Notes: generated by a model from the sequence alone, not told the origin. Shown: positions 28,939 to 37,360, numbered from the stretch's first letter. The stretch: DNA of 64,000 nt from Pseudomonas entomophila (GCF_023277925.1 NZ_CP063832.1:1955001-2019000); one strand, 5' to 3'. Translations and numbers: made by a program.

Positions 28939-31900
28939 CAGATGTTGATCCCCATCTTCGTGGCCACCTGGCCGTTCGGGTAGTAGGTGTTTAGCGAACT
29001 GTTCGAGATCGTCAGGCGCTCGCCGCCGGCGCCGGTGCCATTGATCTCGATCGCCCCGCTCTTCTGGATTCGCCAGCCGCGCTGCCCGGCAATGAAGTCG
29101 TTCGACTGGATCGTGTCGCCGATCATTGCGTTGGTGATCCAGCCGGTGCCGATCAGCGCCTGGCTGATAAACACCTGACCGCCCTGCACCGTGAACGGCG
29201 AGGTGAGCGTTCCGTTGATGTTGTTCACCACGGCGAACCGATCAGCAGACACAAGGAACTGACTCTGCAAACCTGCCGGACCGTTCTCTATGCCAAGGCC
29301 AATGCCGGCGGCAACGTATTGGCCTTGGGCGTTCAGCTGCATCCTTACCGCCCACATTGTGCTGGCCTTGCCCTCGAAGTTGGCCTGCGCCTGGCTGACG
29401 GTCTGCACCGTGGCGCTGGTCTGGCCGAGCTGGGCGCCCAGCGTTTCGGAGCTGCGCGCCAGGGCGTCGGCCTGCGTTGCTCGCACCAGCTGCTCGCGCG
29501 CGATCGCCGCCGTCGAATCCCACAACTTCAGTGCGCCAGCCAGGTCGCCCTCGGCATTGTCGTCGCGGGCGGAGGCGCGCAGGACCTGCTGGCTCTCGGC
29601 CGTTGAAGTAACCTTTCCGTCGACGTCCTCGATTTTCGTCGTGTTGGTCGCAACCTGCTGCGCCAAGCCGTTGACCGATTCGACAGACTGGCCGACATCG
29701 AGCCACAACGCGGCGTTGGGTGGCGCGCTCGCGCCCGAGGCATCAGCCGGCACGGGCACCTTGGCCTGATAGATCCGGCCGGCGACGACGACCATCTGGC
29801 CAACCTCGTAGGCCAAACCCTTGTCGTAGGCCTTCAGCCCGTCCAGGGCGTCGATCTGGTCCTGCAGGCCGTCGATCTTGTCCTTCAGCTCCTGCCCCAG
29901 CATGGACTCGTCAATCTCGCCAGAGATCATGTCGAGGATCGGGCCGGGGTCGGTCTGTGCTATGCCCTGGACAACAGTCGGCGCCACCGGGTACCACGGG
30001 CCGATGTTGCCGGTGCGATCAACCAGGCGCGCCCAGAAGAAGAACCGCGCCCCCGCGGCCAGGCCGGACATCACGTACTCACTTTGTGGGTAGGCCAGGT
30101 CGGCCAGCTTCGTGGCTTGGGAGAGGTCTGTGGTCGCCCCATGCCAGATCTCGGTGCGCTGAGTGTCCTCGGCCCCGGGCGGCATCCCCCACTTCAGGCG
30201 GATCGCGAAGATCTCGCTGGTCGCGGTGAGGTAGGTAACCGCTGGCGGCGCCCCCTCCTTGCCCTTCAATTCGGTGAGCACCGAGCTGCGCCAGGTCGAC
30301 GTGATGTCGAAAGCGCTGACGGCGCGTACGCGGGCCAGGTACTGGCCGGCGTAGATCCCGACGACATCCACCGAGGCAGTGCCGGTGCGCTGCAGCCGGA
30401 TCCAGTTTCCGCTGTCCTTGCGCCACTCAACGTCATACGCGACTGCGCCGTCTACAGCCGGCCAGCTGATCGTCATGGTGCTGACGGCCAGGCCCTGGCT
30501 GATCGCGTAGTCGGAAGTGAGGGTCACGCTCGCCGGCGGCGGCACCGTGGTCACCGGGATAACGCTGATCGGCCGTTCCTCGAGCTTCGCGCCAGTATCG
30601 ATGGCGGCGAACTTGCTCGGGTTGAACTCGAGCGCCGTGATCTCGTACTCGCCCTCGGCGGTGCGCGAGGTCTTCAGCACGCGGAACAGCTGGACCGCCA
30701 GGTCGTCGGCATCAATGGCCCATTGCAGCTCTGGCTCGGGCGGCGTGCTGTAGGCCGTGGTCACGGTCACGGCGCGGCCGGCTACCGACGCTACAGTTCG
30801 GCCCTGGGCACTGCCGTTGGGCAAGTTGATGATCAGCCGGTCGCCGGCCTTGATCTGGGTGTCACGGTCCAGGGTCACGATCTTACCGGCTGCGGCTGCG
30901 ATGCGCCCACCATTCGACCGGCCAGACAGCAACTCATCGGCAACAGGGATGACGTGGCCAGGCAGCGGGATGCGCCCTTCCATGCCGGTCTTGAACGTAA
31001 CGGTGCGGTCCTGGTTGTTGCTCAGCAGTGCCCACTTCCCGCGGCGCTGGGCCTCGGAGGCCCGGGTACAGCCAATGGCCGAGAGCTCAATGGGCCGGTC
31101 CTGGTACCGACGTTGCAGCGCCAGGTCAGTAACCGGAATCACGTCGGTGTCGTAGTTGTTGCCCGGGTTGTCGTAGCTGACCAGGGCGCGACTGTAGTGC
31201 GTACTGCGCTCGGCGCCGCCGTAGGTGAACTCGCCGTCGATGACGTTGGCGCGGGTGAACACGTAGTCGAAGTCCTGCGCGCGCGGCATGTCGGCCTGCA
31301 TGAACAGCGAACCCTGTGCCCAGTACACCATGCCCCGGTAGATCGCCGACAGATCACGCAGCAGCGTCCAGGCCTCGGCCTTGCCCTGAAGGTTCATGTC
31401 GCACAGGAAGCGCGGCTCCTGTCCCCCTACCCCGTCCGGCACCAGCTGGTCGCAGTACTGGGCGATGCGATACATCTCCCACTTGTCGACCATCCACGAC
31501 TTGATGCGCTTGCCCAGGCCGAAGCGATCTTCAACGCAGAGGCCGTAGGTGATGAACGCCGGGTTGTTGGTCCAAGCCTGCTTGAAGGTTCCGTCCCAGG
31601 TGCCGGTGTAGGACCTGGCAATCGGGTCGTAATTGGCCGGCACAGGCCAGCGCCGAGCCTTGCACTTCACGGTCACCGACGGGATGTTCTGGAACTGCTC
31701 GGCGTCGAACTCGATGTAGAGCAGCGCGGTGTTCGGGTAGCGCAGCTTCTGGTCGATGATCTCGGTATAGCCCGCGATGGTCATCGTGTCCGCGATGGCG
31801 CCGGTGTTCTGGTTCGGCGTCAGGCGGCGCACGCGGAGGGTCCAGCCGGTCAGCGCCTTCGGCAGGTCGACACGCACAGAGCGCTGGTAGGTGCTGGTGG

Positions 31901-32411
31901 TCTTGCCGTCCACCGCGCCCAGACTGACCTCCACGAATGCGCCGCCATCGGTGGCCACATCGACGGCGTACTCGATGCGGTAGCCGTTGGTGTCGCCGGT
32001 GTTCGGGTCCTGGCTGAGCAGGCGCGGCCAGCTGAAGCGCAGGCGCACGGCCGACAGCTGGATGTTGCTGAGCGCCCGCGTCCACGGCGCATCGCTGCGC
32101 AGCTCGACGCCGACCGACGTTTCGCTCTCAACAGCCGGGATGCCCTGGATGTAGTCCTGCTCGATCGCGCCGCTGCGCCACTCCCACTTCACGCCCGGAA
32201 AGTTGACGTTGCCACTCGCGTCCATGATCGGGGTGTTGTCGAGGTAAATGTCGCGGTCCGTCGGCGTGCCGTCGAATTCACCCTCGCCCACCGCCAGCAG
32301 GATCTTGGCGATGTTGGTGGACCTCAGGCTGTCGGGCGCCTCGTAGGGAGCTTTGGACTTCTTCTCGCCGCCCTTGGCGCCGCTGATGACTGGGGGAAGT
32401 GCTGAGCCCAT
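28938..32411 (-). CDS. Host specificity protein J-like tail tip
   Basis: The 1157-residue protein is the lambda gpJ homologue: N-terminal SGAKGGEKKSKAPYEAPDSL, central tail-tip domains, fibronectin type III segments (ASVTLTSDYAISQGLAVSTM and following), coiled coil and a DUF1983-like C-terminal region. It forms the tip and central fibre that touches the cell. The ATG at 32411 is preceded by a strong GGAGGAA site; the open frame extends further upstream but over the terminator. A C-terminal change would alter host range. Confidence 0.94.
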   Translation of the reverse strand: MGSALPPVISGAKGGEKKSKAPYEAPDSLRSTNIAKILLAVGEGEFDGTPTDRDIYLDNTPIMDASGNVNFPGVKWEWRSGAIEQDYIQGIPAVESETSVGVELRSDAPWTRALSNIQLSAVRLRFSWPRLLSQDPNTGDTNGYRIEYAVDVATDGGAFVEVSLGAVDGKTTSTYQRSVRVDLPKALTGWTLRVRRLTPNQNTGAIADTMTIAGYTEIIDQKLRYPNTALLYIEFDAEQFQNIPSVTVKCKARRWPVPANYDPIARSYTGTWDGTFKQAWTNNPAFITYGLCVEDRFGLGKRIKSWMVDKWEMYRIAQYCDQLVPDGVGGQEPRFLCDMNLQGKAEAWTLLRDLSAIYRGMVYWAQGSLFMQADMPRAQDFDYVFTRANVIDGEFTYGGAERSTHYSRALVSYDNPGNNYDTDVIPVTDLALQRRYQDRPIELSAIGCTRASEAQRRGKWALLSNNQDRTVTFKTGMEGRIPLPGHVIPVADELLSGRSNGGRIAAAAGKIVTLDRDTQIKAGDRLIINLPNGSAQGRTVASVAGRAVTVTTAYSTPPEPELQWAIDADDLAVQLFRVLKTSRTAEGEYEITALEFNPSKFAAIDTGAKLEERPISVIPVTTVPPPASVTLTSDYAISQGLAVSTMTISWPAVDGAVAYDVEWRKDSGNWIRLQRTGTASVDVVGIYAGQYLARVRAVSAFDITSTWRSSVLTELKGKEGAPPAVTYLTATSEIFAIRLKWGMPPGAEDTQRTEIWHGATTDLSQATKLADLAYPQSEYVMSGLAAGARFFFWARLVDRTGNIGPWYPVAPTVVQGIAQTDPGPILDMISGEIDESMLGQELKDKIDGLQDQIDALDGLKAYDKGLAYEVGQMVVVAGRIYQAKVPVPADASGASAPPNAALWLDVGQSVESVNGLAQQVATNTTKIEDVDGKVTSTAESQQVLRASARDDNAEGDLAGALKLWDSTAAIAREQLVRATQADALARSSETLGAQLGQTSATVQTVSQAQANFEGKASTMWAVRMQLNAQGQYVAAGIGLGIENGPAGLQSQFLVSADRFAVVNNINGTLTSPFTVQGGQVFISQALIGTGWITNAMIGDTIQSNDFIAGQRGWRIQKSGAIEINGTGAGGERLTISNSSLNTYYPNGQVATKMGINI

Positions 32412-32426
32412 GCTTTCCTCCGGGCA

Positions 32427-32449
32427 ATAAAAAGCCGCCCGAAGGCGGC
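32427..32449 (-). terminator. Terminator between I-like and J-like genes
   Basis: On the minus strand GCCGCC-TTCG-GGCGGC, a UUCG tetraloop hairpin, is followed by TTTTTATT. It is just upstream of the J ribosome-binding site, so J transcription must read through it or start after it. Confidence 0.8.
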
Positions 32450-32467
32450 CTGGTGTCTGCTCTGTTG

Positions 32468-33076
32468 CTACGCCTTGTCTTCGGCATAGATGGATGCCGA
32501 AATGATCGCACCGCCCCAGCGGCGCTCGCCGATGCAGATCGGTACCGGGTTGCCGCTGGCGGTGGTGTTCTTGGCGCTGCCGAAGGCGTAGGACGGCAGG
32601 TTCTCTGGGGCTGCGCTCTGTGACAGCCCCTTCGCCTGCGGGCTGAGCATTTGGATCACGCCGCCAGCAACGTTTGCCGCACCTGCTGCGTATAAAGCGC
32701 TTACGGCTGGGCCGGAGAAAAAACCAAATGGATTGAAATATGCCACCGCTATTAAGACTGCTCCAAGAACGGTTTGCAGCATGCCCCCACGCTTGCTCCC
32801 AGCAACGATAGGCACAAACCAAAGCTCGCTGGCACCGCCCAGATCAAGATCACGCTCACCAATGTTCTTGCCATTTTTGAAGACTGCAAAGTGTAGACCT
32901 CTGCCTTCTGCCTCGATTAAGTCACGAGCAAAGCCAGGATGGTTTACATCTATAGCTTTCGCTGCTTCTCTTGGATCGCCACGATCCAGCAGCAGGCTGT
33001 GACACTTACCGTACTTCCGCCCCAAAAAACCGCCCAACCGAATTTTGGTCCTTGGTGTGTAGTGAGCTGCTGTCAT
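32468..33076 (-). CDS. Tail assembly protein I-like
   Basis: The 202-residue protein has an N-terminal ubiquitin-like part and a central hydrophobic stretch (LQTVLGAVLIAVAYFNPFGFF), then a Gly/Ala-rich end, the lambda gpI plan. It ends in PICIGERRWGGAIISASIYAEDKA. It is directly upstream of J, but unlike lambda it is separated from the K-like gene by about 2.8 kb of cargo genes. The start at 33076 follows GGAGGG. Confidence 0.85.
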   Translation of the reverse strand: MTAAHYTPRTKIRLGGFLGRKYGKCHSLLLDRGDPREAAKAIDVNHPGFARDLIEAEGRGLHFAVFKNGKNIGERDLDLGGASELWFVPIVAGSKRGGMLQTVLGAVLIAVAYFNPFGFFSGPAVSALYAAGAANVAGGVIQMLSPQAKGLSQSAAPENLPSYAFGSAKNTTASGNPVPICIGERRWGGAIISASIYAEDKA

Positions 33077-33093
33077 CACGTGCCCTCCAGGCA

Positions 33094-33116
33094 TAAAAAA
33101 ACCTCCCGAAGGAGGC
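33094..33116 (-). terminator. Terminator after the lipoprotein gene
   Basis: On the minus strand CCTCC-TTCG-GGAGG is followed by seven T residues. It isolates the cargo cluster from the I-like gene. Confidence 0.8.
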
Positions 33117-33135
33117 TTGATGGAAAATGGCGCTG

Positions 33136-33495
33136 TTAGCCTGCGCAGGATTTCACGACCACTAGGACCTTATCGCTCGGTGCCTGCCAGGTTCGATGAA
33201 ATCTGTAGAAAACCTTCGATGTCGTAGCCCCTGTCGGCACCACGTCTGCGACGTGCCACGGAGATTCGGGGTTCGGAGCGATGACACTAAACCCGCGACC
33301 AGATTTCTGAAGCACACCGCCGACACTTCCACCAATCAGCGAGGTCGACTGCCATCCGTCGCGTATACATTCAGCCGTCTGCTCAGCCGGCTTTTGCGAT
33401 GTGAGGGAAAGTACAGGGGGGGTTGCCCGAATATCAGCAACATTCGCACACCCCGCCAGCAACGCCAGCCCAACCGCCCCGACCAGAATTCGCAT
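33136..33495 (-). CDS. Small lipoprotein, cargo gene
   Basis: A 119-residue protein with lipobox LALLAGC (C16) and a mature part containing AECIRDGWQSTSL, a glycine-rich VGGVLQKSGRGFSVI and a C-terminal beta-rich region. The strong AAGGAGG lies just before the ATG. It is probably surface- or periplasm-exposed in the lysogen; phage lipoproteins of this kind can block superinfection, but there is no direct proof here. It is separated from neighbours by a terminator. Confidence 0.75.
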   Translation of the reverse strand: MRILVGAVGLALLAGCANVADIRATPPVLSLTSQKPAEQTAECIRDGWQSTSLIGGSVGGVLQKSGRGFSVIAPNPESPWHVADVVPTGATTSKVFYRFHRTWQAPSDKVLVVVKSCAG

Positions 33496-33589
33496 GTCAT
33501 CCCTCCTTGAAATGAGGGCAATCTACCACAGCCACGCCGCGCAACGCGCACGACGCCGAATACGCTGCAGGTTGCTGAGCTTCACTTGT

Positions 33590-33946
33590 TCAGTTCGTTT
33601 CGGTCCAGACTGCCAACTCATAGCCATCATGGTCGGTGAAGTGGAACCTCTTACCGCCTGGGAACGAAAACACCTCTCGGCTGATCTTGCCGCCTGCAGC
33701 CACCACCCTGCTCTGGGCGTCAGCGAGGTCGTCTGAATACAAGATGATCAGCGGGCCGCCTGGCCTGACAGGCTCGCCCGTGGTGAAACCGCCATTGAGC
33801 CGACCGTCACTGAACTCGGTGTATGTTGGGCCGTAGTCGACGAAGGTCCAACCGAACACCTTGCCGTAGAAATCCTTGCTGCGGCTGATGTCGCTGACGT
33901 TGAACTCTATGTTGTCGATCTGGCGATCCTTTCTTCTATTACTCAT
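33590..33946 (-). CDS. VOC-family (glyoxalase/bleomycin-resistance-like) protein
   Basis: The 118-residue protein has the VOC fold pattern IEFNVSDISRSKDFYGKVFGW ... GGPLIILYSDDLADAQSRV ... GGKRFHFTDHDGYELAVW. It is close to the PhnB/glyoxalase-like small proteins found in Pseudomonas. GGGAGG precedes the ATG at 33946. An enzyme-like gene inside a tail operon is a typical moron. The substrate is unknown; metal ligands are incomplete by eye. Confidence 0.85.
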   Translation of the reverse strand: MSNRRKDRQIDNIEFNVSDISRSKDFYGKVFGWTFVDYGPTYTEFSDGRLNGGFTTGEPVRPGGPLIILYSDDLADAQSRVVAAGGKISREVFSFPGGKRFHFTDHDGYELAVWTETN

Positions 33947-34019
33947 TGGCACCTCCCTGTTGGAGATCGAAATCTACCACAGCCAATCTGGGGCCGGTGC
34001 CAGCCGACAAACGAGCACA

Positions 34020-34295
34020 ATGGCCTTGCCATTCGAACTATTCTTACATCTCTCAAACACTCACGCGAAGGGTGCCGAGATGCCCGAGAATGAAAAGCGG
34101 AGATTTGCCGAGGCGCTGGAGCATTGGGCTGAGACAGTTGAGGCTATGCGGGCCAGCGAGCGTGCCGAGGCGATCGCCACTGTCGAGGAGCTGGAGAAGC
34201 TGCACCTGCGACGGGCATTCCACGCCAGCGCCCTAGGGAAGCATCACCACTCAGGGAAGCATCACCACTCAGGGAAGCGTCGGAGCCAGGGGTAA
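34020..34295 (+). CDS. Hypothetical helical protein with His-rich tail
   Basis: A 91-residue plus-strand ORF opposing the phage operon. The middle is a charged helix (EKRRFAEALEHWAETVEAM) and the end has two copies of GKHHHS, coded by an 18-base tandem repeat. An ATG at 34080 is an alternative start with AGGGTG upstream. The His-rich tail could bind metal. Function and family unknown. Confidence 0.4.
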   Translation: MALPFELFLHLSNTHAKGAEMPENEKRRFAEALEHWAETVEAMRASERAEAIATVEELEKLHLRRAFHASALGKHHHSGKHHHSGKRRSQG

Positions 34296-34305
34296 GCGCC
34301 GGATA

Positions 34306-34333
34306 CAAAAAAGCCCAGCGCGGGGCTGGGCTT
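34306..34333 (-). terminator. Terminator of the toxin-antitoxin transcript
   Basis: AAGCCCAGC and GCTGGGCTT arms with a five-base loop; the A-run at 34307-34312 gives a T-run on the minus strand. It follows the antitoxin-like stop by about 14 bases. Confidence 0.8.
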
Positions 34334-34346
34334 AGGCGGGAAACGA

Positions 34347-34778
34347 TTAGGCTGCGTGAGCTTCTACCCAATGATCCCCACAAATTTGGAATGTGGCCCC
34401 TTCATCTGGGGGCGTGTCGGCATTCACTCTCACCGGCCCGTAATTCGCTTGAATGTATGCGGAATACCACGCCCGCATTGCAATGTCAGACGCCCCTGGC
34501 ACAGGCTCGCTGCCTTTCTTTTCCCAGTTTGCGATGGTTTGCGGATCCACTCGAAACAGTGCTGCCGCTTCCTCTTGGATCAGATCCTGCTCCTTGCGGA
34601 GAAACCTGAACTGGTGGCCTGTCATTGGCTTCTTCTGCTGGACAATGTCAACAGCAATAGCCCGATGGAGACCTTTCACGTCCTGGATCTTCACTCCTTT
34701 GCCGTAGGACGTCTCAACAATCGTGTAACCGTTCTTCAGGTAGATGCCTTCCAGGCCGCTCCCTGTATATTCGTACAT
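34347..34778 (-). CDS. HTH antitoxin-like protein (MqsA type)
   Basis: The 143-residue protein has an N-terminal domain (MYEYTGSGLEGIYLKNG) and a C-terminal helix-turn-helix (GHQFRFLRKEQDLIQEEAAALF, DPQTIANWEKKGSEPVPGASD), as in MqsA/HigA-like antitoxins. It starts within TAATG at the stop of the DUF4258 gene, so the pair is translationally coupled. It probably neutralises that toxin and represses the shared promoter at 35102-35155. Zinc-binding cysteines of true MqsA are not evident, so it is MqsA-like only in the C-terminal part. Confidence 0.75.
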   Translation of the reverse strand: MYEYTGSGLEGIYLKNGYTIVETSYGKGVKIQDVKGLHRAIAVDIVQQKKPMTGHQFRFLRKEQDLIQEEAAALFRVDPQTIANWEKKGSEPVPGASDIAMRAWYSAYIQANYGPVRVNADTPPDEGATFQICGDHWVEAHAA

Positions 34779-35098
34779 TACTTTACCTCCCATACGGTGA
34801 TGGCAATCATCTCGCCGGGATCAAGGACGGGCTTCACAGCCACGACAACGCAAACGATGTCCCGTGGCGCAGGCTCGCACATCCTGAACTCAAAGCTTTT
34901 GTGTTCTGCGCTATACGTAGGACCCTTCACTATGGCCCCGCGTTGCAAGCACCTCAGCGCCTCACCTACCGTCACCCCTCGCTGAGCAAGCCGCTCAAGG
35001 AAATGCTCAGTGAAAATCACTCTCGACGAGTCCCGTGACAGCACGTGAACCAGATCTTCGAGCTCCTGCGGGGACCACAGTGGTGAAATAGTGCTCAT
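34778..35098 (-). CDS. DUF4258-domain toxin-like protein
   Basis: This 106-residue protein carries a DUF4258 domain: FTEHFLERLAQRGVTVGEALR, then GPTYSAEHKSFEFRM and DIVCVVVAVKPV. DUF4258 proteins have a RelE/MqsR-like fold and are often toxins paired with HTH antitoxins, which is what lies next. The operator and promoter directly upstream support an independent module. RNase activity is inferred, not seen. Confidence 0.75.
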   Translation of the reverse strand: MSTISPLWSPQELEDLVHVLSRDSSRVIFTEHFLERLAQRGVTVGEALRCLQRGAIVKGPTYSAEHKSFEFRMCEPAPRDIVCVVVAVKPVLDPGEMIAITVWEVK

Positions 35099-35101
35099 AC
35101 G

Positions 35102-35155
35102 TACCTATAAGATTTATAGGTAGCGCAATACTAGTGCGCAACCCGTTATTGTCAA
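35102..35155 (-). promoter_or_regulatory. Promoter and operator of the toxin-antitoxin pair
   Basis: Minus-strand -35 TTGACA (35150-35155), 16 bases, then TAGTAT, followed by a perfect palindrome TACCTATAA-GAT-TTATAGGTA (35102-35122) ending four bases before the toxin start codon. The palindrome fits autoregulation by the HTH protein, bound between promoter and gene. Confidence 0.7.
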
Positions 35156-35159
35156 TATC

Positions 35160-35468
35160 TGTGGCAAGCCCCACCCCAAAGGTAAAGCGCAGGGCCGCCC
35201 CGGTAGGCGTACGGAGGCCGATCTGGTCGACGTTTGTGCGACAAACGGTAGTCAGCGCCTGAAGCTTAGCCAAGAAAATCAAGGAGGTTGCGAATTTGAA
35301 GGAACTGAACGGGACCAAATAGCAGCACCCTGTCCACCCATCCACCCTGGACGGAAAGCCAGTACGCTGGCTGGACCGAGGCGTAGTAGCGTTGTGCCTC
35401 CTAACGAACCGCCCCGGTCCGTTGCCGGAAAGCCCATGGACTGGGGCAACGACAATAGGAGCTTATGA
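35160..35468 (+). promoter_or_regulatory. Structured leader region before a small plus-strand gene
   Basis: About 300 bases without a normal gene. It holds an AAGGAGG site followed by a mini-ORF (TTG 35296 to TAG 35322, MKELNGTK) and hairpins such as CGTTGCC/GGCAACG (35420-35426, 35445-35451). It may be the 5' leader of the gene at 35469. Confidence 0.35.
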
Positions 35469-35654
35469 ATGTCATTCAGCATCACTTGCGTAGGCATCGC
35501 CGAAGACGGCCGCTTGCTGGTCACCCTAAAGAGCAACCCCACAGGCACCCAAACTCAAATATGGGTGGCGCCGAACTCCCCGTTGCGAGACCTTACAATT
35601 GCCCAAATTGAACAGCTCGCAAAAGAGACCGCCGCCAAAGAGCACGCCTGCTAA
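35469..35654 (+). CDS. Hypothetical 61-residue protein, plus strand
   Basis: MSFSITCVGIAEDGRLLVTLK and following, ending in a helix (TIAQIEQLAKETAAKEHAC). AGGAG is eight bases before the ATG. It runs against the phage operon and overlaps the convergent small gene by four bases. A beta-strand-then-helix plan; no known family. Confidence 0.6.
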   Translation: MSFSITCVGIAEDGRLLVTLKSNPTGTQTQIWVAPNSPLRDLTIAQIEQLAKETAAKEHAC

Positions 35655-35818
35655 AGCTTGCTCATCGACTCTAACGAGATGACTCTCTGAGCCAACGCTT
35701 GAACAGCTAAAGCGCGCTGGCTCTCCTCGTAAGTGAGGCGGACTCCCAGACAGGCTAAAGCCTCTCTGGTGCTGGCCAGGTCATTTTCCAACTGCTTTAT
35801 CTTGTCCGCATCTTTCAT
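35651..35818 (-). CDS. Hypothetical 55-residue coiled-coil protein
   Basis: MKDADKIKQLENDLASTREAL with leucines in heptad positions, then a second helix ending in SLESMSKL. A good AGGAG is upstream of ATG 35818. It follows the K-like gene by 25 bases and is thus at the tail operon's cargo border. No family recognised. Confidence 0.6.
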   Translation of the reverse strand: MKDADKIKQLENDLASTREALACLGVRLTYEESQRALAVQALAQRVISLESMSKL

Positions 35819-35843
35819 ATCCCTCTCCTGCGGCCTGGCCGCG

Positions 35844-36599
35844 TCATTTTGCGTCTCGGTGACGCAGTACAAGGCGCGTTCGGTCGAGCCAAGGCCCGCC
35901 AAACACGATGATTTCTGATGGTCTGCCATACAAGTGGTGCAGCAGGAACGGGCCAAGACCGTACAGGTCGGCCTGCTCGCCGGGCAGCTTTGGGTCGGCA
36001 CCCAGGTAAATACCGGCATGGTTCGGGTGTGCCGTCCGGCCCACGGCCATGACGATCATGTCGCCGCGCTCAGGCCGGTCCACCTGGTAGAAGCCGGCAG
36101 CCTCGTAGGCCTGCTCGTACAGGCTCGGCCCGCCTGCCTGCTCCCACCAGCCATCCTCTCGGGCATAGGCGGGAAAGGTCAGGCCCCACTCGCGGCGATA
36201 CCAGTCGGCGCAGACCTGCCAGCAGTCCCAGGCGCCGTGCACGAACGGCCTTCCCAACAGCGGCGTTTCACCGGCGGGCGTGATCATACGCAGGTCACCC
36301 TCCGGCCACGAAAGGATGTGCCACGGCAGGCCAGTGGCCTCGCACATGGCCAGGTCACGCGGCGACGGCCTGCTGGTTGCATCTGGGTGCGAGTGCACGA
36401 TGCCGATTACCTGGCCCTGGTCTTCCGCCTCGGCGTACTGCTCAGGCGCGATGCGGAATTCTTCGGTCGGCTCGGTGGCCACGTTCACGCAGGGGAAGTA
36501 GACCTGCTTCCGGCCCACGGCCAGAATCAGCCCACAACACTCGCGCGGGTACTCCGCTGCGGCGTGCTGCTGCACGGCGGCAAGGATGTGTTTCAGCAT
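35844..36599 (-). CDS. Tail assembly protein K-like (JAMM + NlpC/P60)
   Basis: The 251-residue protein has two peptidase-like domains as in lambda gpK. The JAMM/MPN part carries E20 and the HxH-x7-S-x2-D motif (H69, H71, S79, D82); the NlpC/P60 part has C126 (HGAWDCWQV) and H194 (PNHAGIYLG). It probably cuts peptidoglycan or peptide crosslinks at tail-tip assembly or entry. It overlaps nothing but lies two bases from the L-like gene. Confidence 0.9.
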   Translation of the reverse strand: MLKHILAAVQQHAAAEYPRECCGLILAVGRKQVYFPCVNVATEPTEEFRIAPEQYAEAEDQGQVIGIVHSHPDATSRPSPRDLAMCEATGLPWHILSWPEGDLRMITPAGETPLLGRPFVHGAWDCWQVCADWYRREWGLTFPAYAREDGWWEQAGGPSLYEQAYEAAGFYQVDRPERGDMIVMAVGRTAHPNHAGIYLGADPKLPGEQADLYGLGPFLLHHLYGRPSEIIVFGGPWLDRTRLVLRHRDAK

Positions 36600-36601
36600 G
36601 A

Positions 36602-37351
36602 TCAGCTCCTGGTGATCAAGGAGACGGCTGGGAACCCGCCGAAGTTGAGCTGGTTACCCTGCCCGAAGCGAACAGCACAGCCGGTATCCAGGCAGCCATT
36701 GCACTGATCCTTGGCGGGATCATCCGTGGGGTTGCCGTCGAAGTCGAAGTAAGGCCCGGTGTAGCTGCAGTTCGGCCCGCGGTAGCCGTTGGTCATCGCC
36801 CAGTGGCATAGCTGGGTCATCTGCCGGCCGATGCTCTCGCCCCCGACATCACCAGGGCTGGCCAACTCCCACGACACAGTGGTCCCGTTCTCGGAAACCT
36901 TCTGGTCGATGTACCAGACCTCTGTGCTCTCCTCTGTCGGGTCGGCCTCAGGGTTCCCACCTGGGAAATTCGCTGCATCCAAGTATCGTTTCAGCGTGTG
37001 CCGAATCGTCAGCTTGAATTCGAGCAGGTTGTCGAAGGCCAGGCACAGAGCAGTGATCCGCCCGCCAACGTTGCCGACCGAGATAGTCGGGCGCACGGCG
37101 GTACCATCCGAGTTCGCCTCGATGCCCTCGATATGCATCGGCCAGGCGCCATACTCGTTGCCCTGCCACCAGATGGATCTGGCCGGCAGCTGGTCGGCAT
37201 TGACGCCTGCTGCTGCCAGTTCCGTGGGCGTGTGCGGGATCGCATGCCCATGGAAGCGCAGAATGTCGGCGCCCCAGTCCGAGCCGTCGAGTTCGAACAG
37301 CAGCACCTCGCTGCCTGGCTGAAGCAGCTGGATGTCCTTGATCAATGACAT
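36602..37351 (-). CDS. Minor tail protein L-like, Fe-S binding
   Basis: The 249-residue protein matches lambda gpL. The C-terminal domain has C182, C195, C217 and C220 or C225 (QCNGCLDTGC), the cysteines that bind an iron-sulfur cluster in gpL. It is a tail-tip hub component between M and K. Gene order M-L-K is the same as in lambda. Confidence 0.92.
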   Translation of the reverse strand: MSLIKDIQLLQPGSEVLLFELDGSDWGADILRFHGHAIPHTPTELAAAGVNADQLPARSIWWQGNEYGAWPMHIEGIEANSDGTAVRPTISVGNVGGRITALCLAFDNLLEFKLTIRHTLKRYLDAANFPGGNPEADPTEESTEVWYIDQKVSENGTTVSWELASPGDVGGESIGRQMTQLCHWAMTNGYRGPNCSYTGPYFDFDGNPTDDPAKDQCNGCLDTGCAVRFGQGNQLNFGGFPAVSLITRS

Positions 37352-37360
37352 GGTGGGTCC

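Noticed and set aside
30084..32405. A 773-residue plus-strand open frame
   Set aside because: Antisense to the tail tip J-like gene; composition typical of a reverse-strand shadow.
34236..34290. Possible CRISPR-like repeat
   Set aside because: Only two adjacent copies without spacers; it is a coding tandem repeat.
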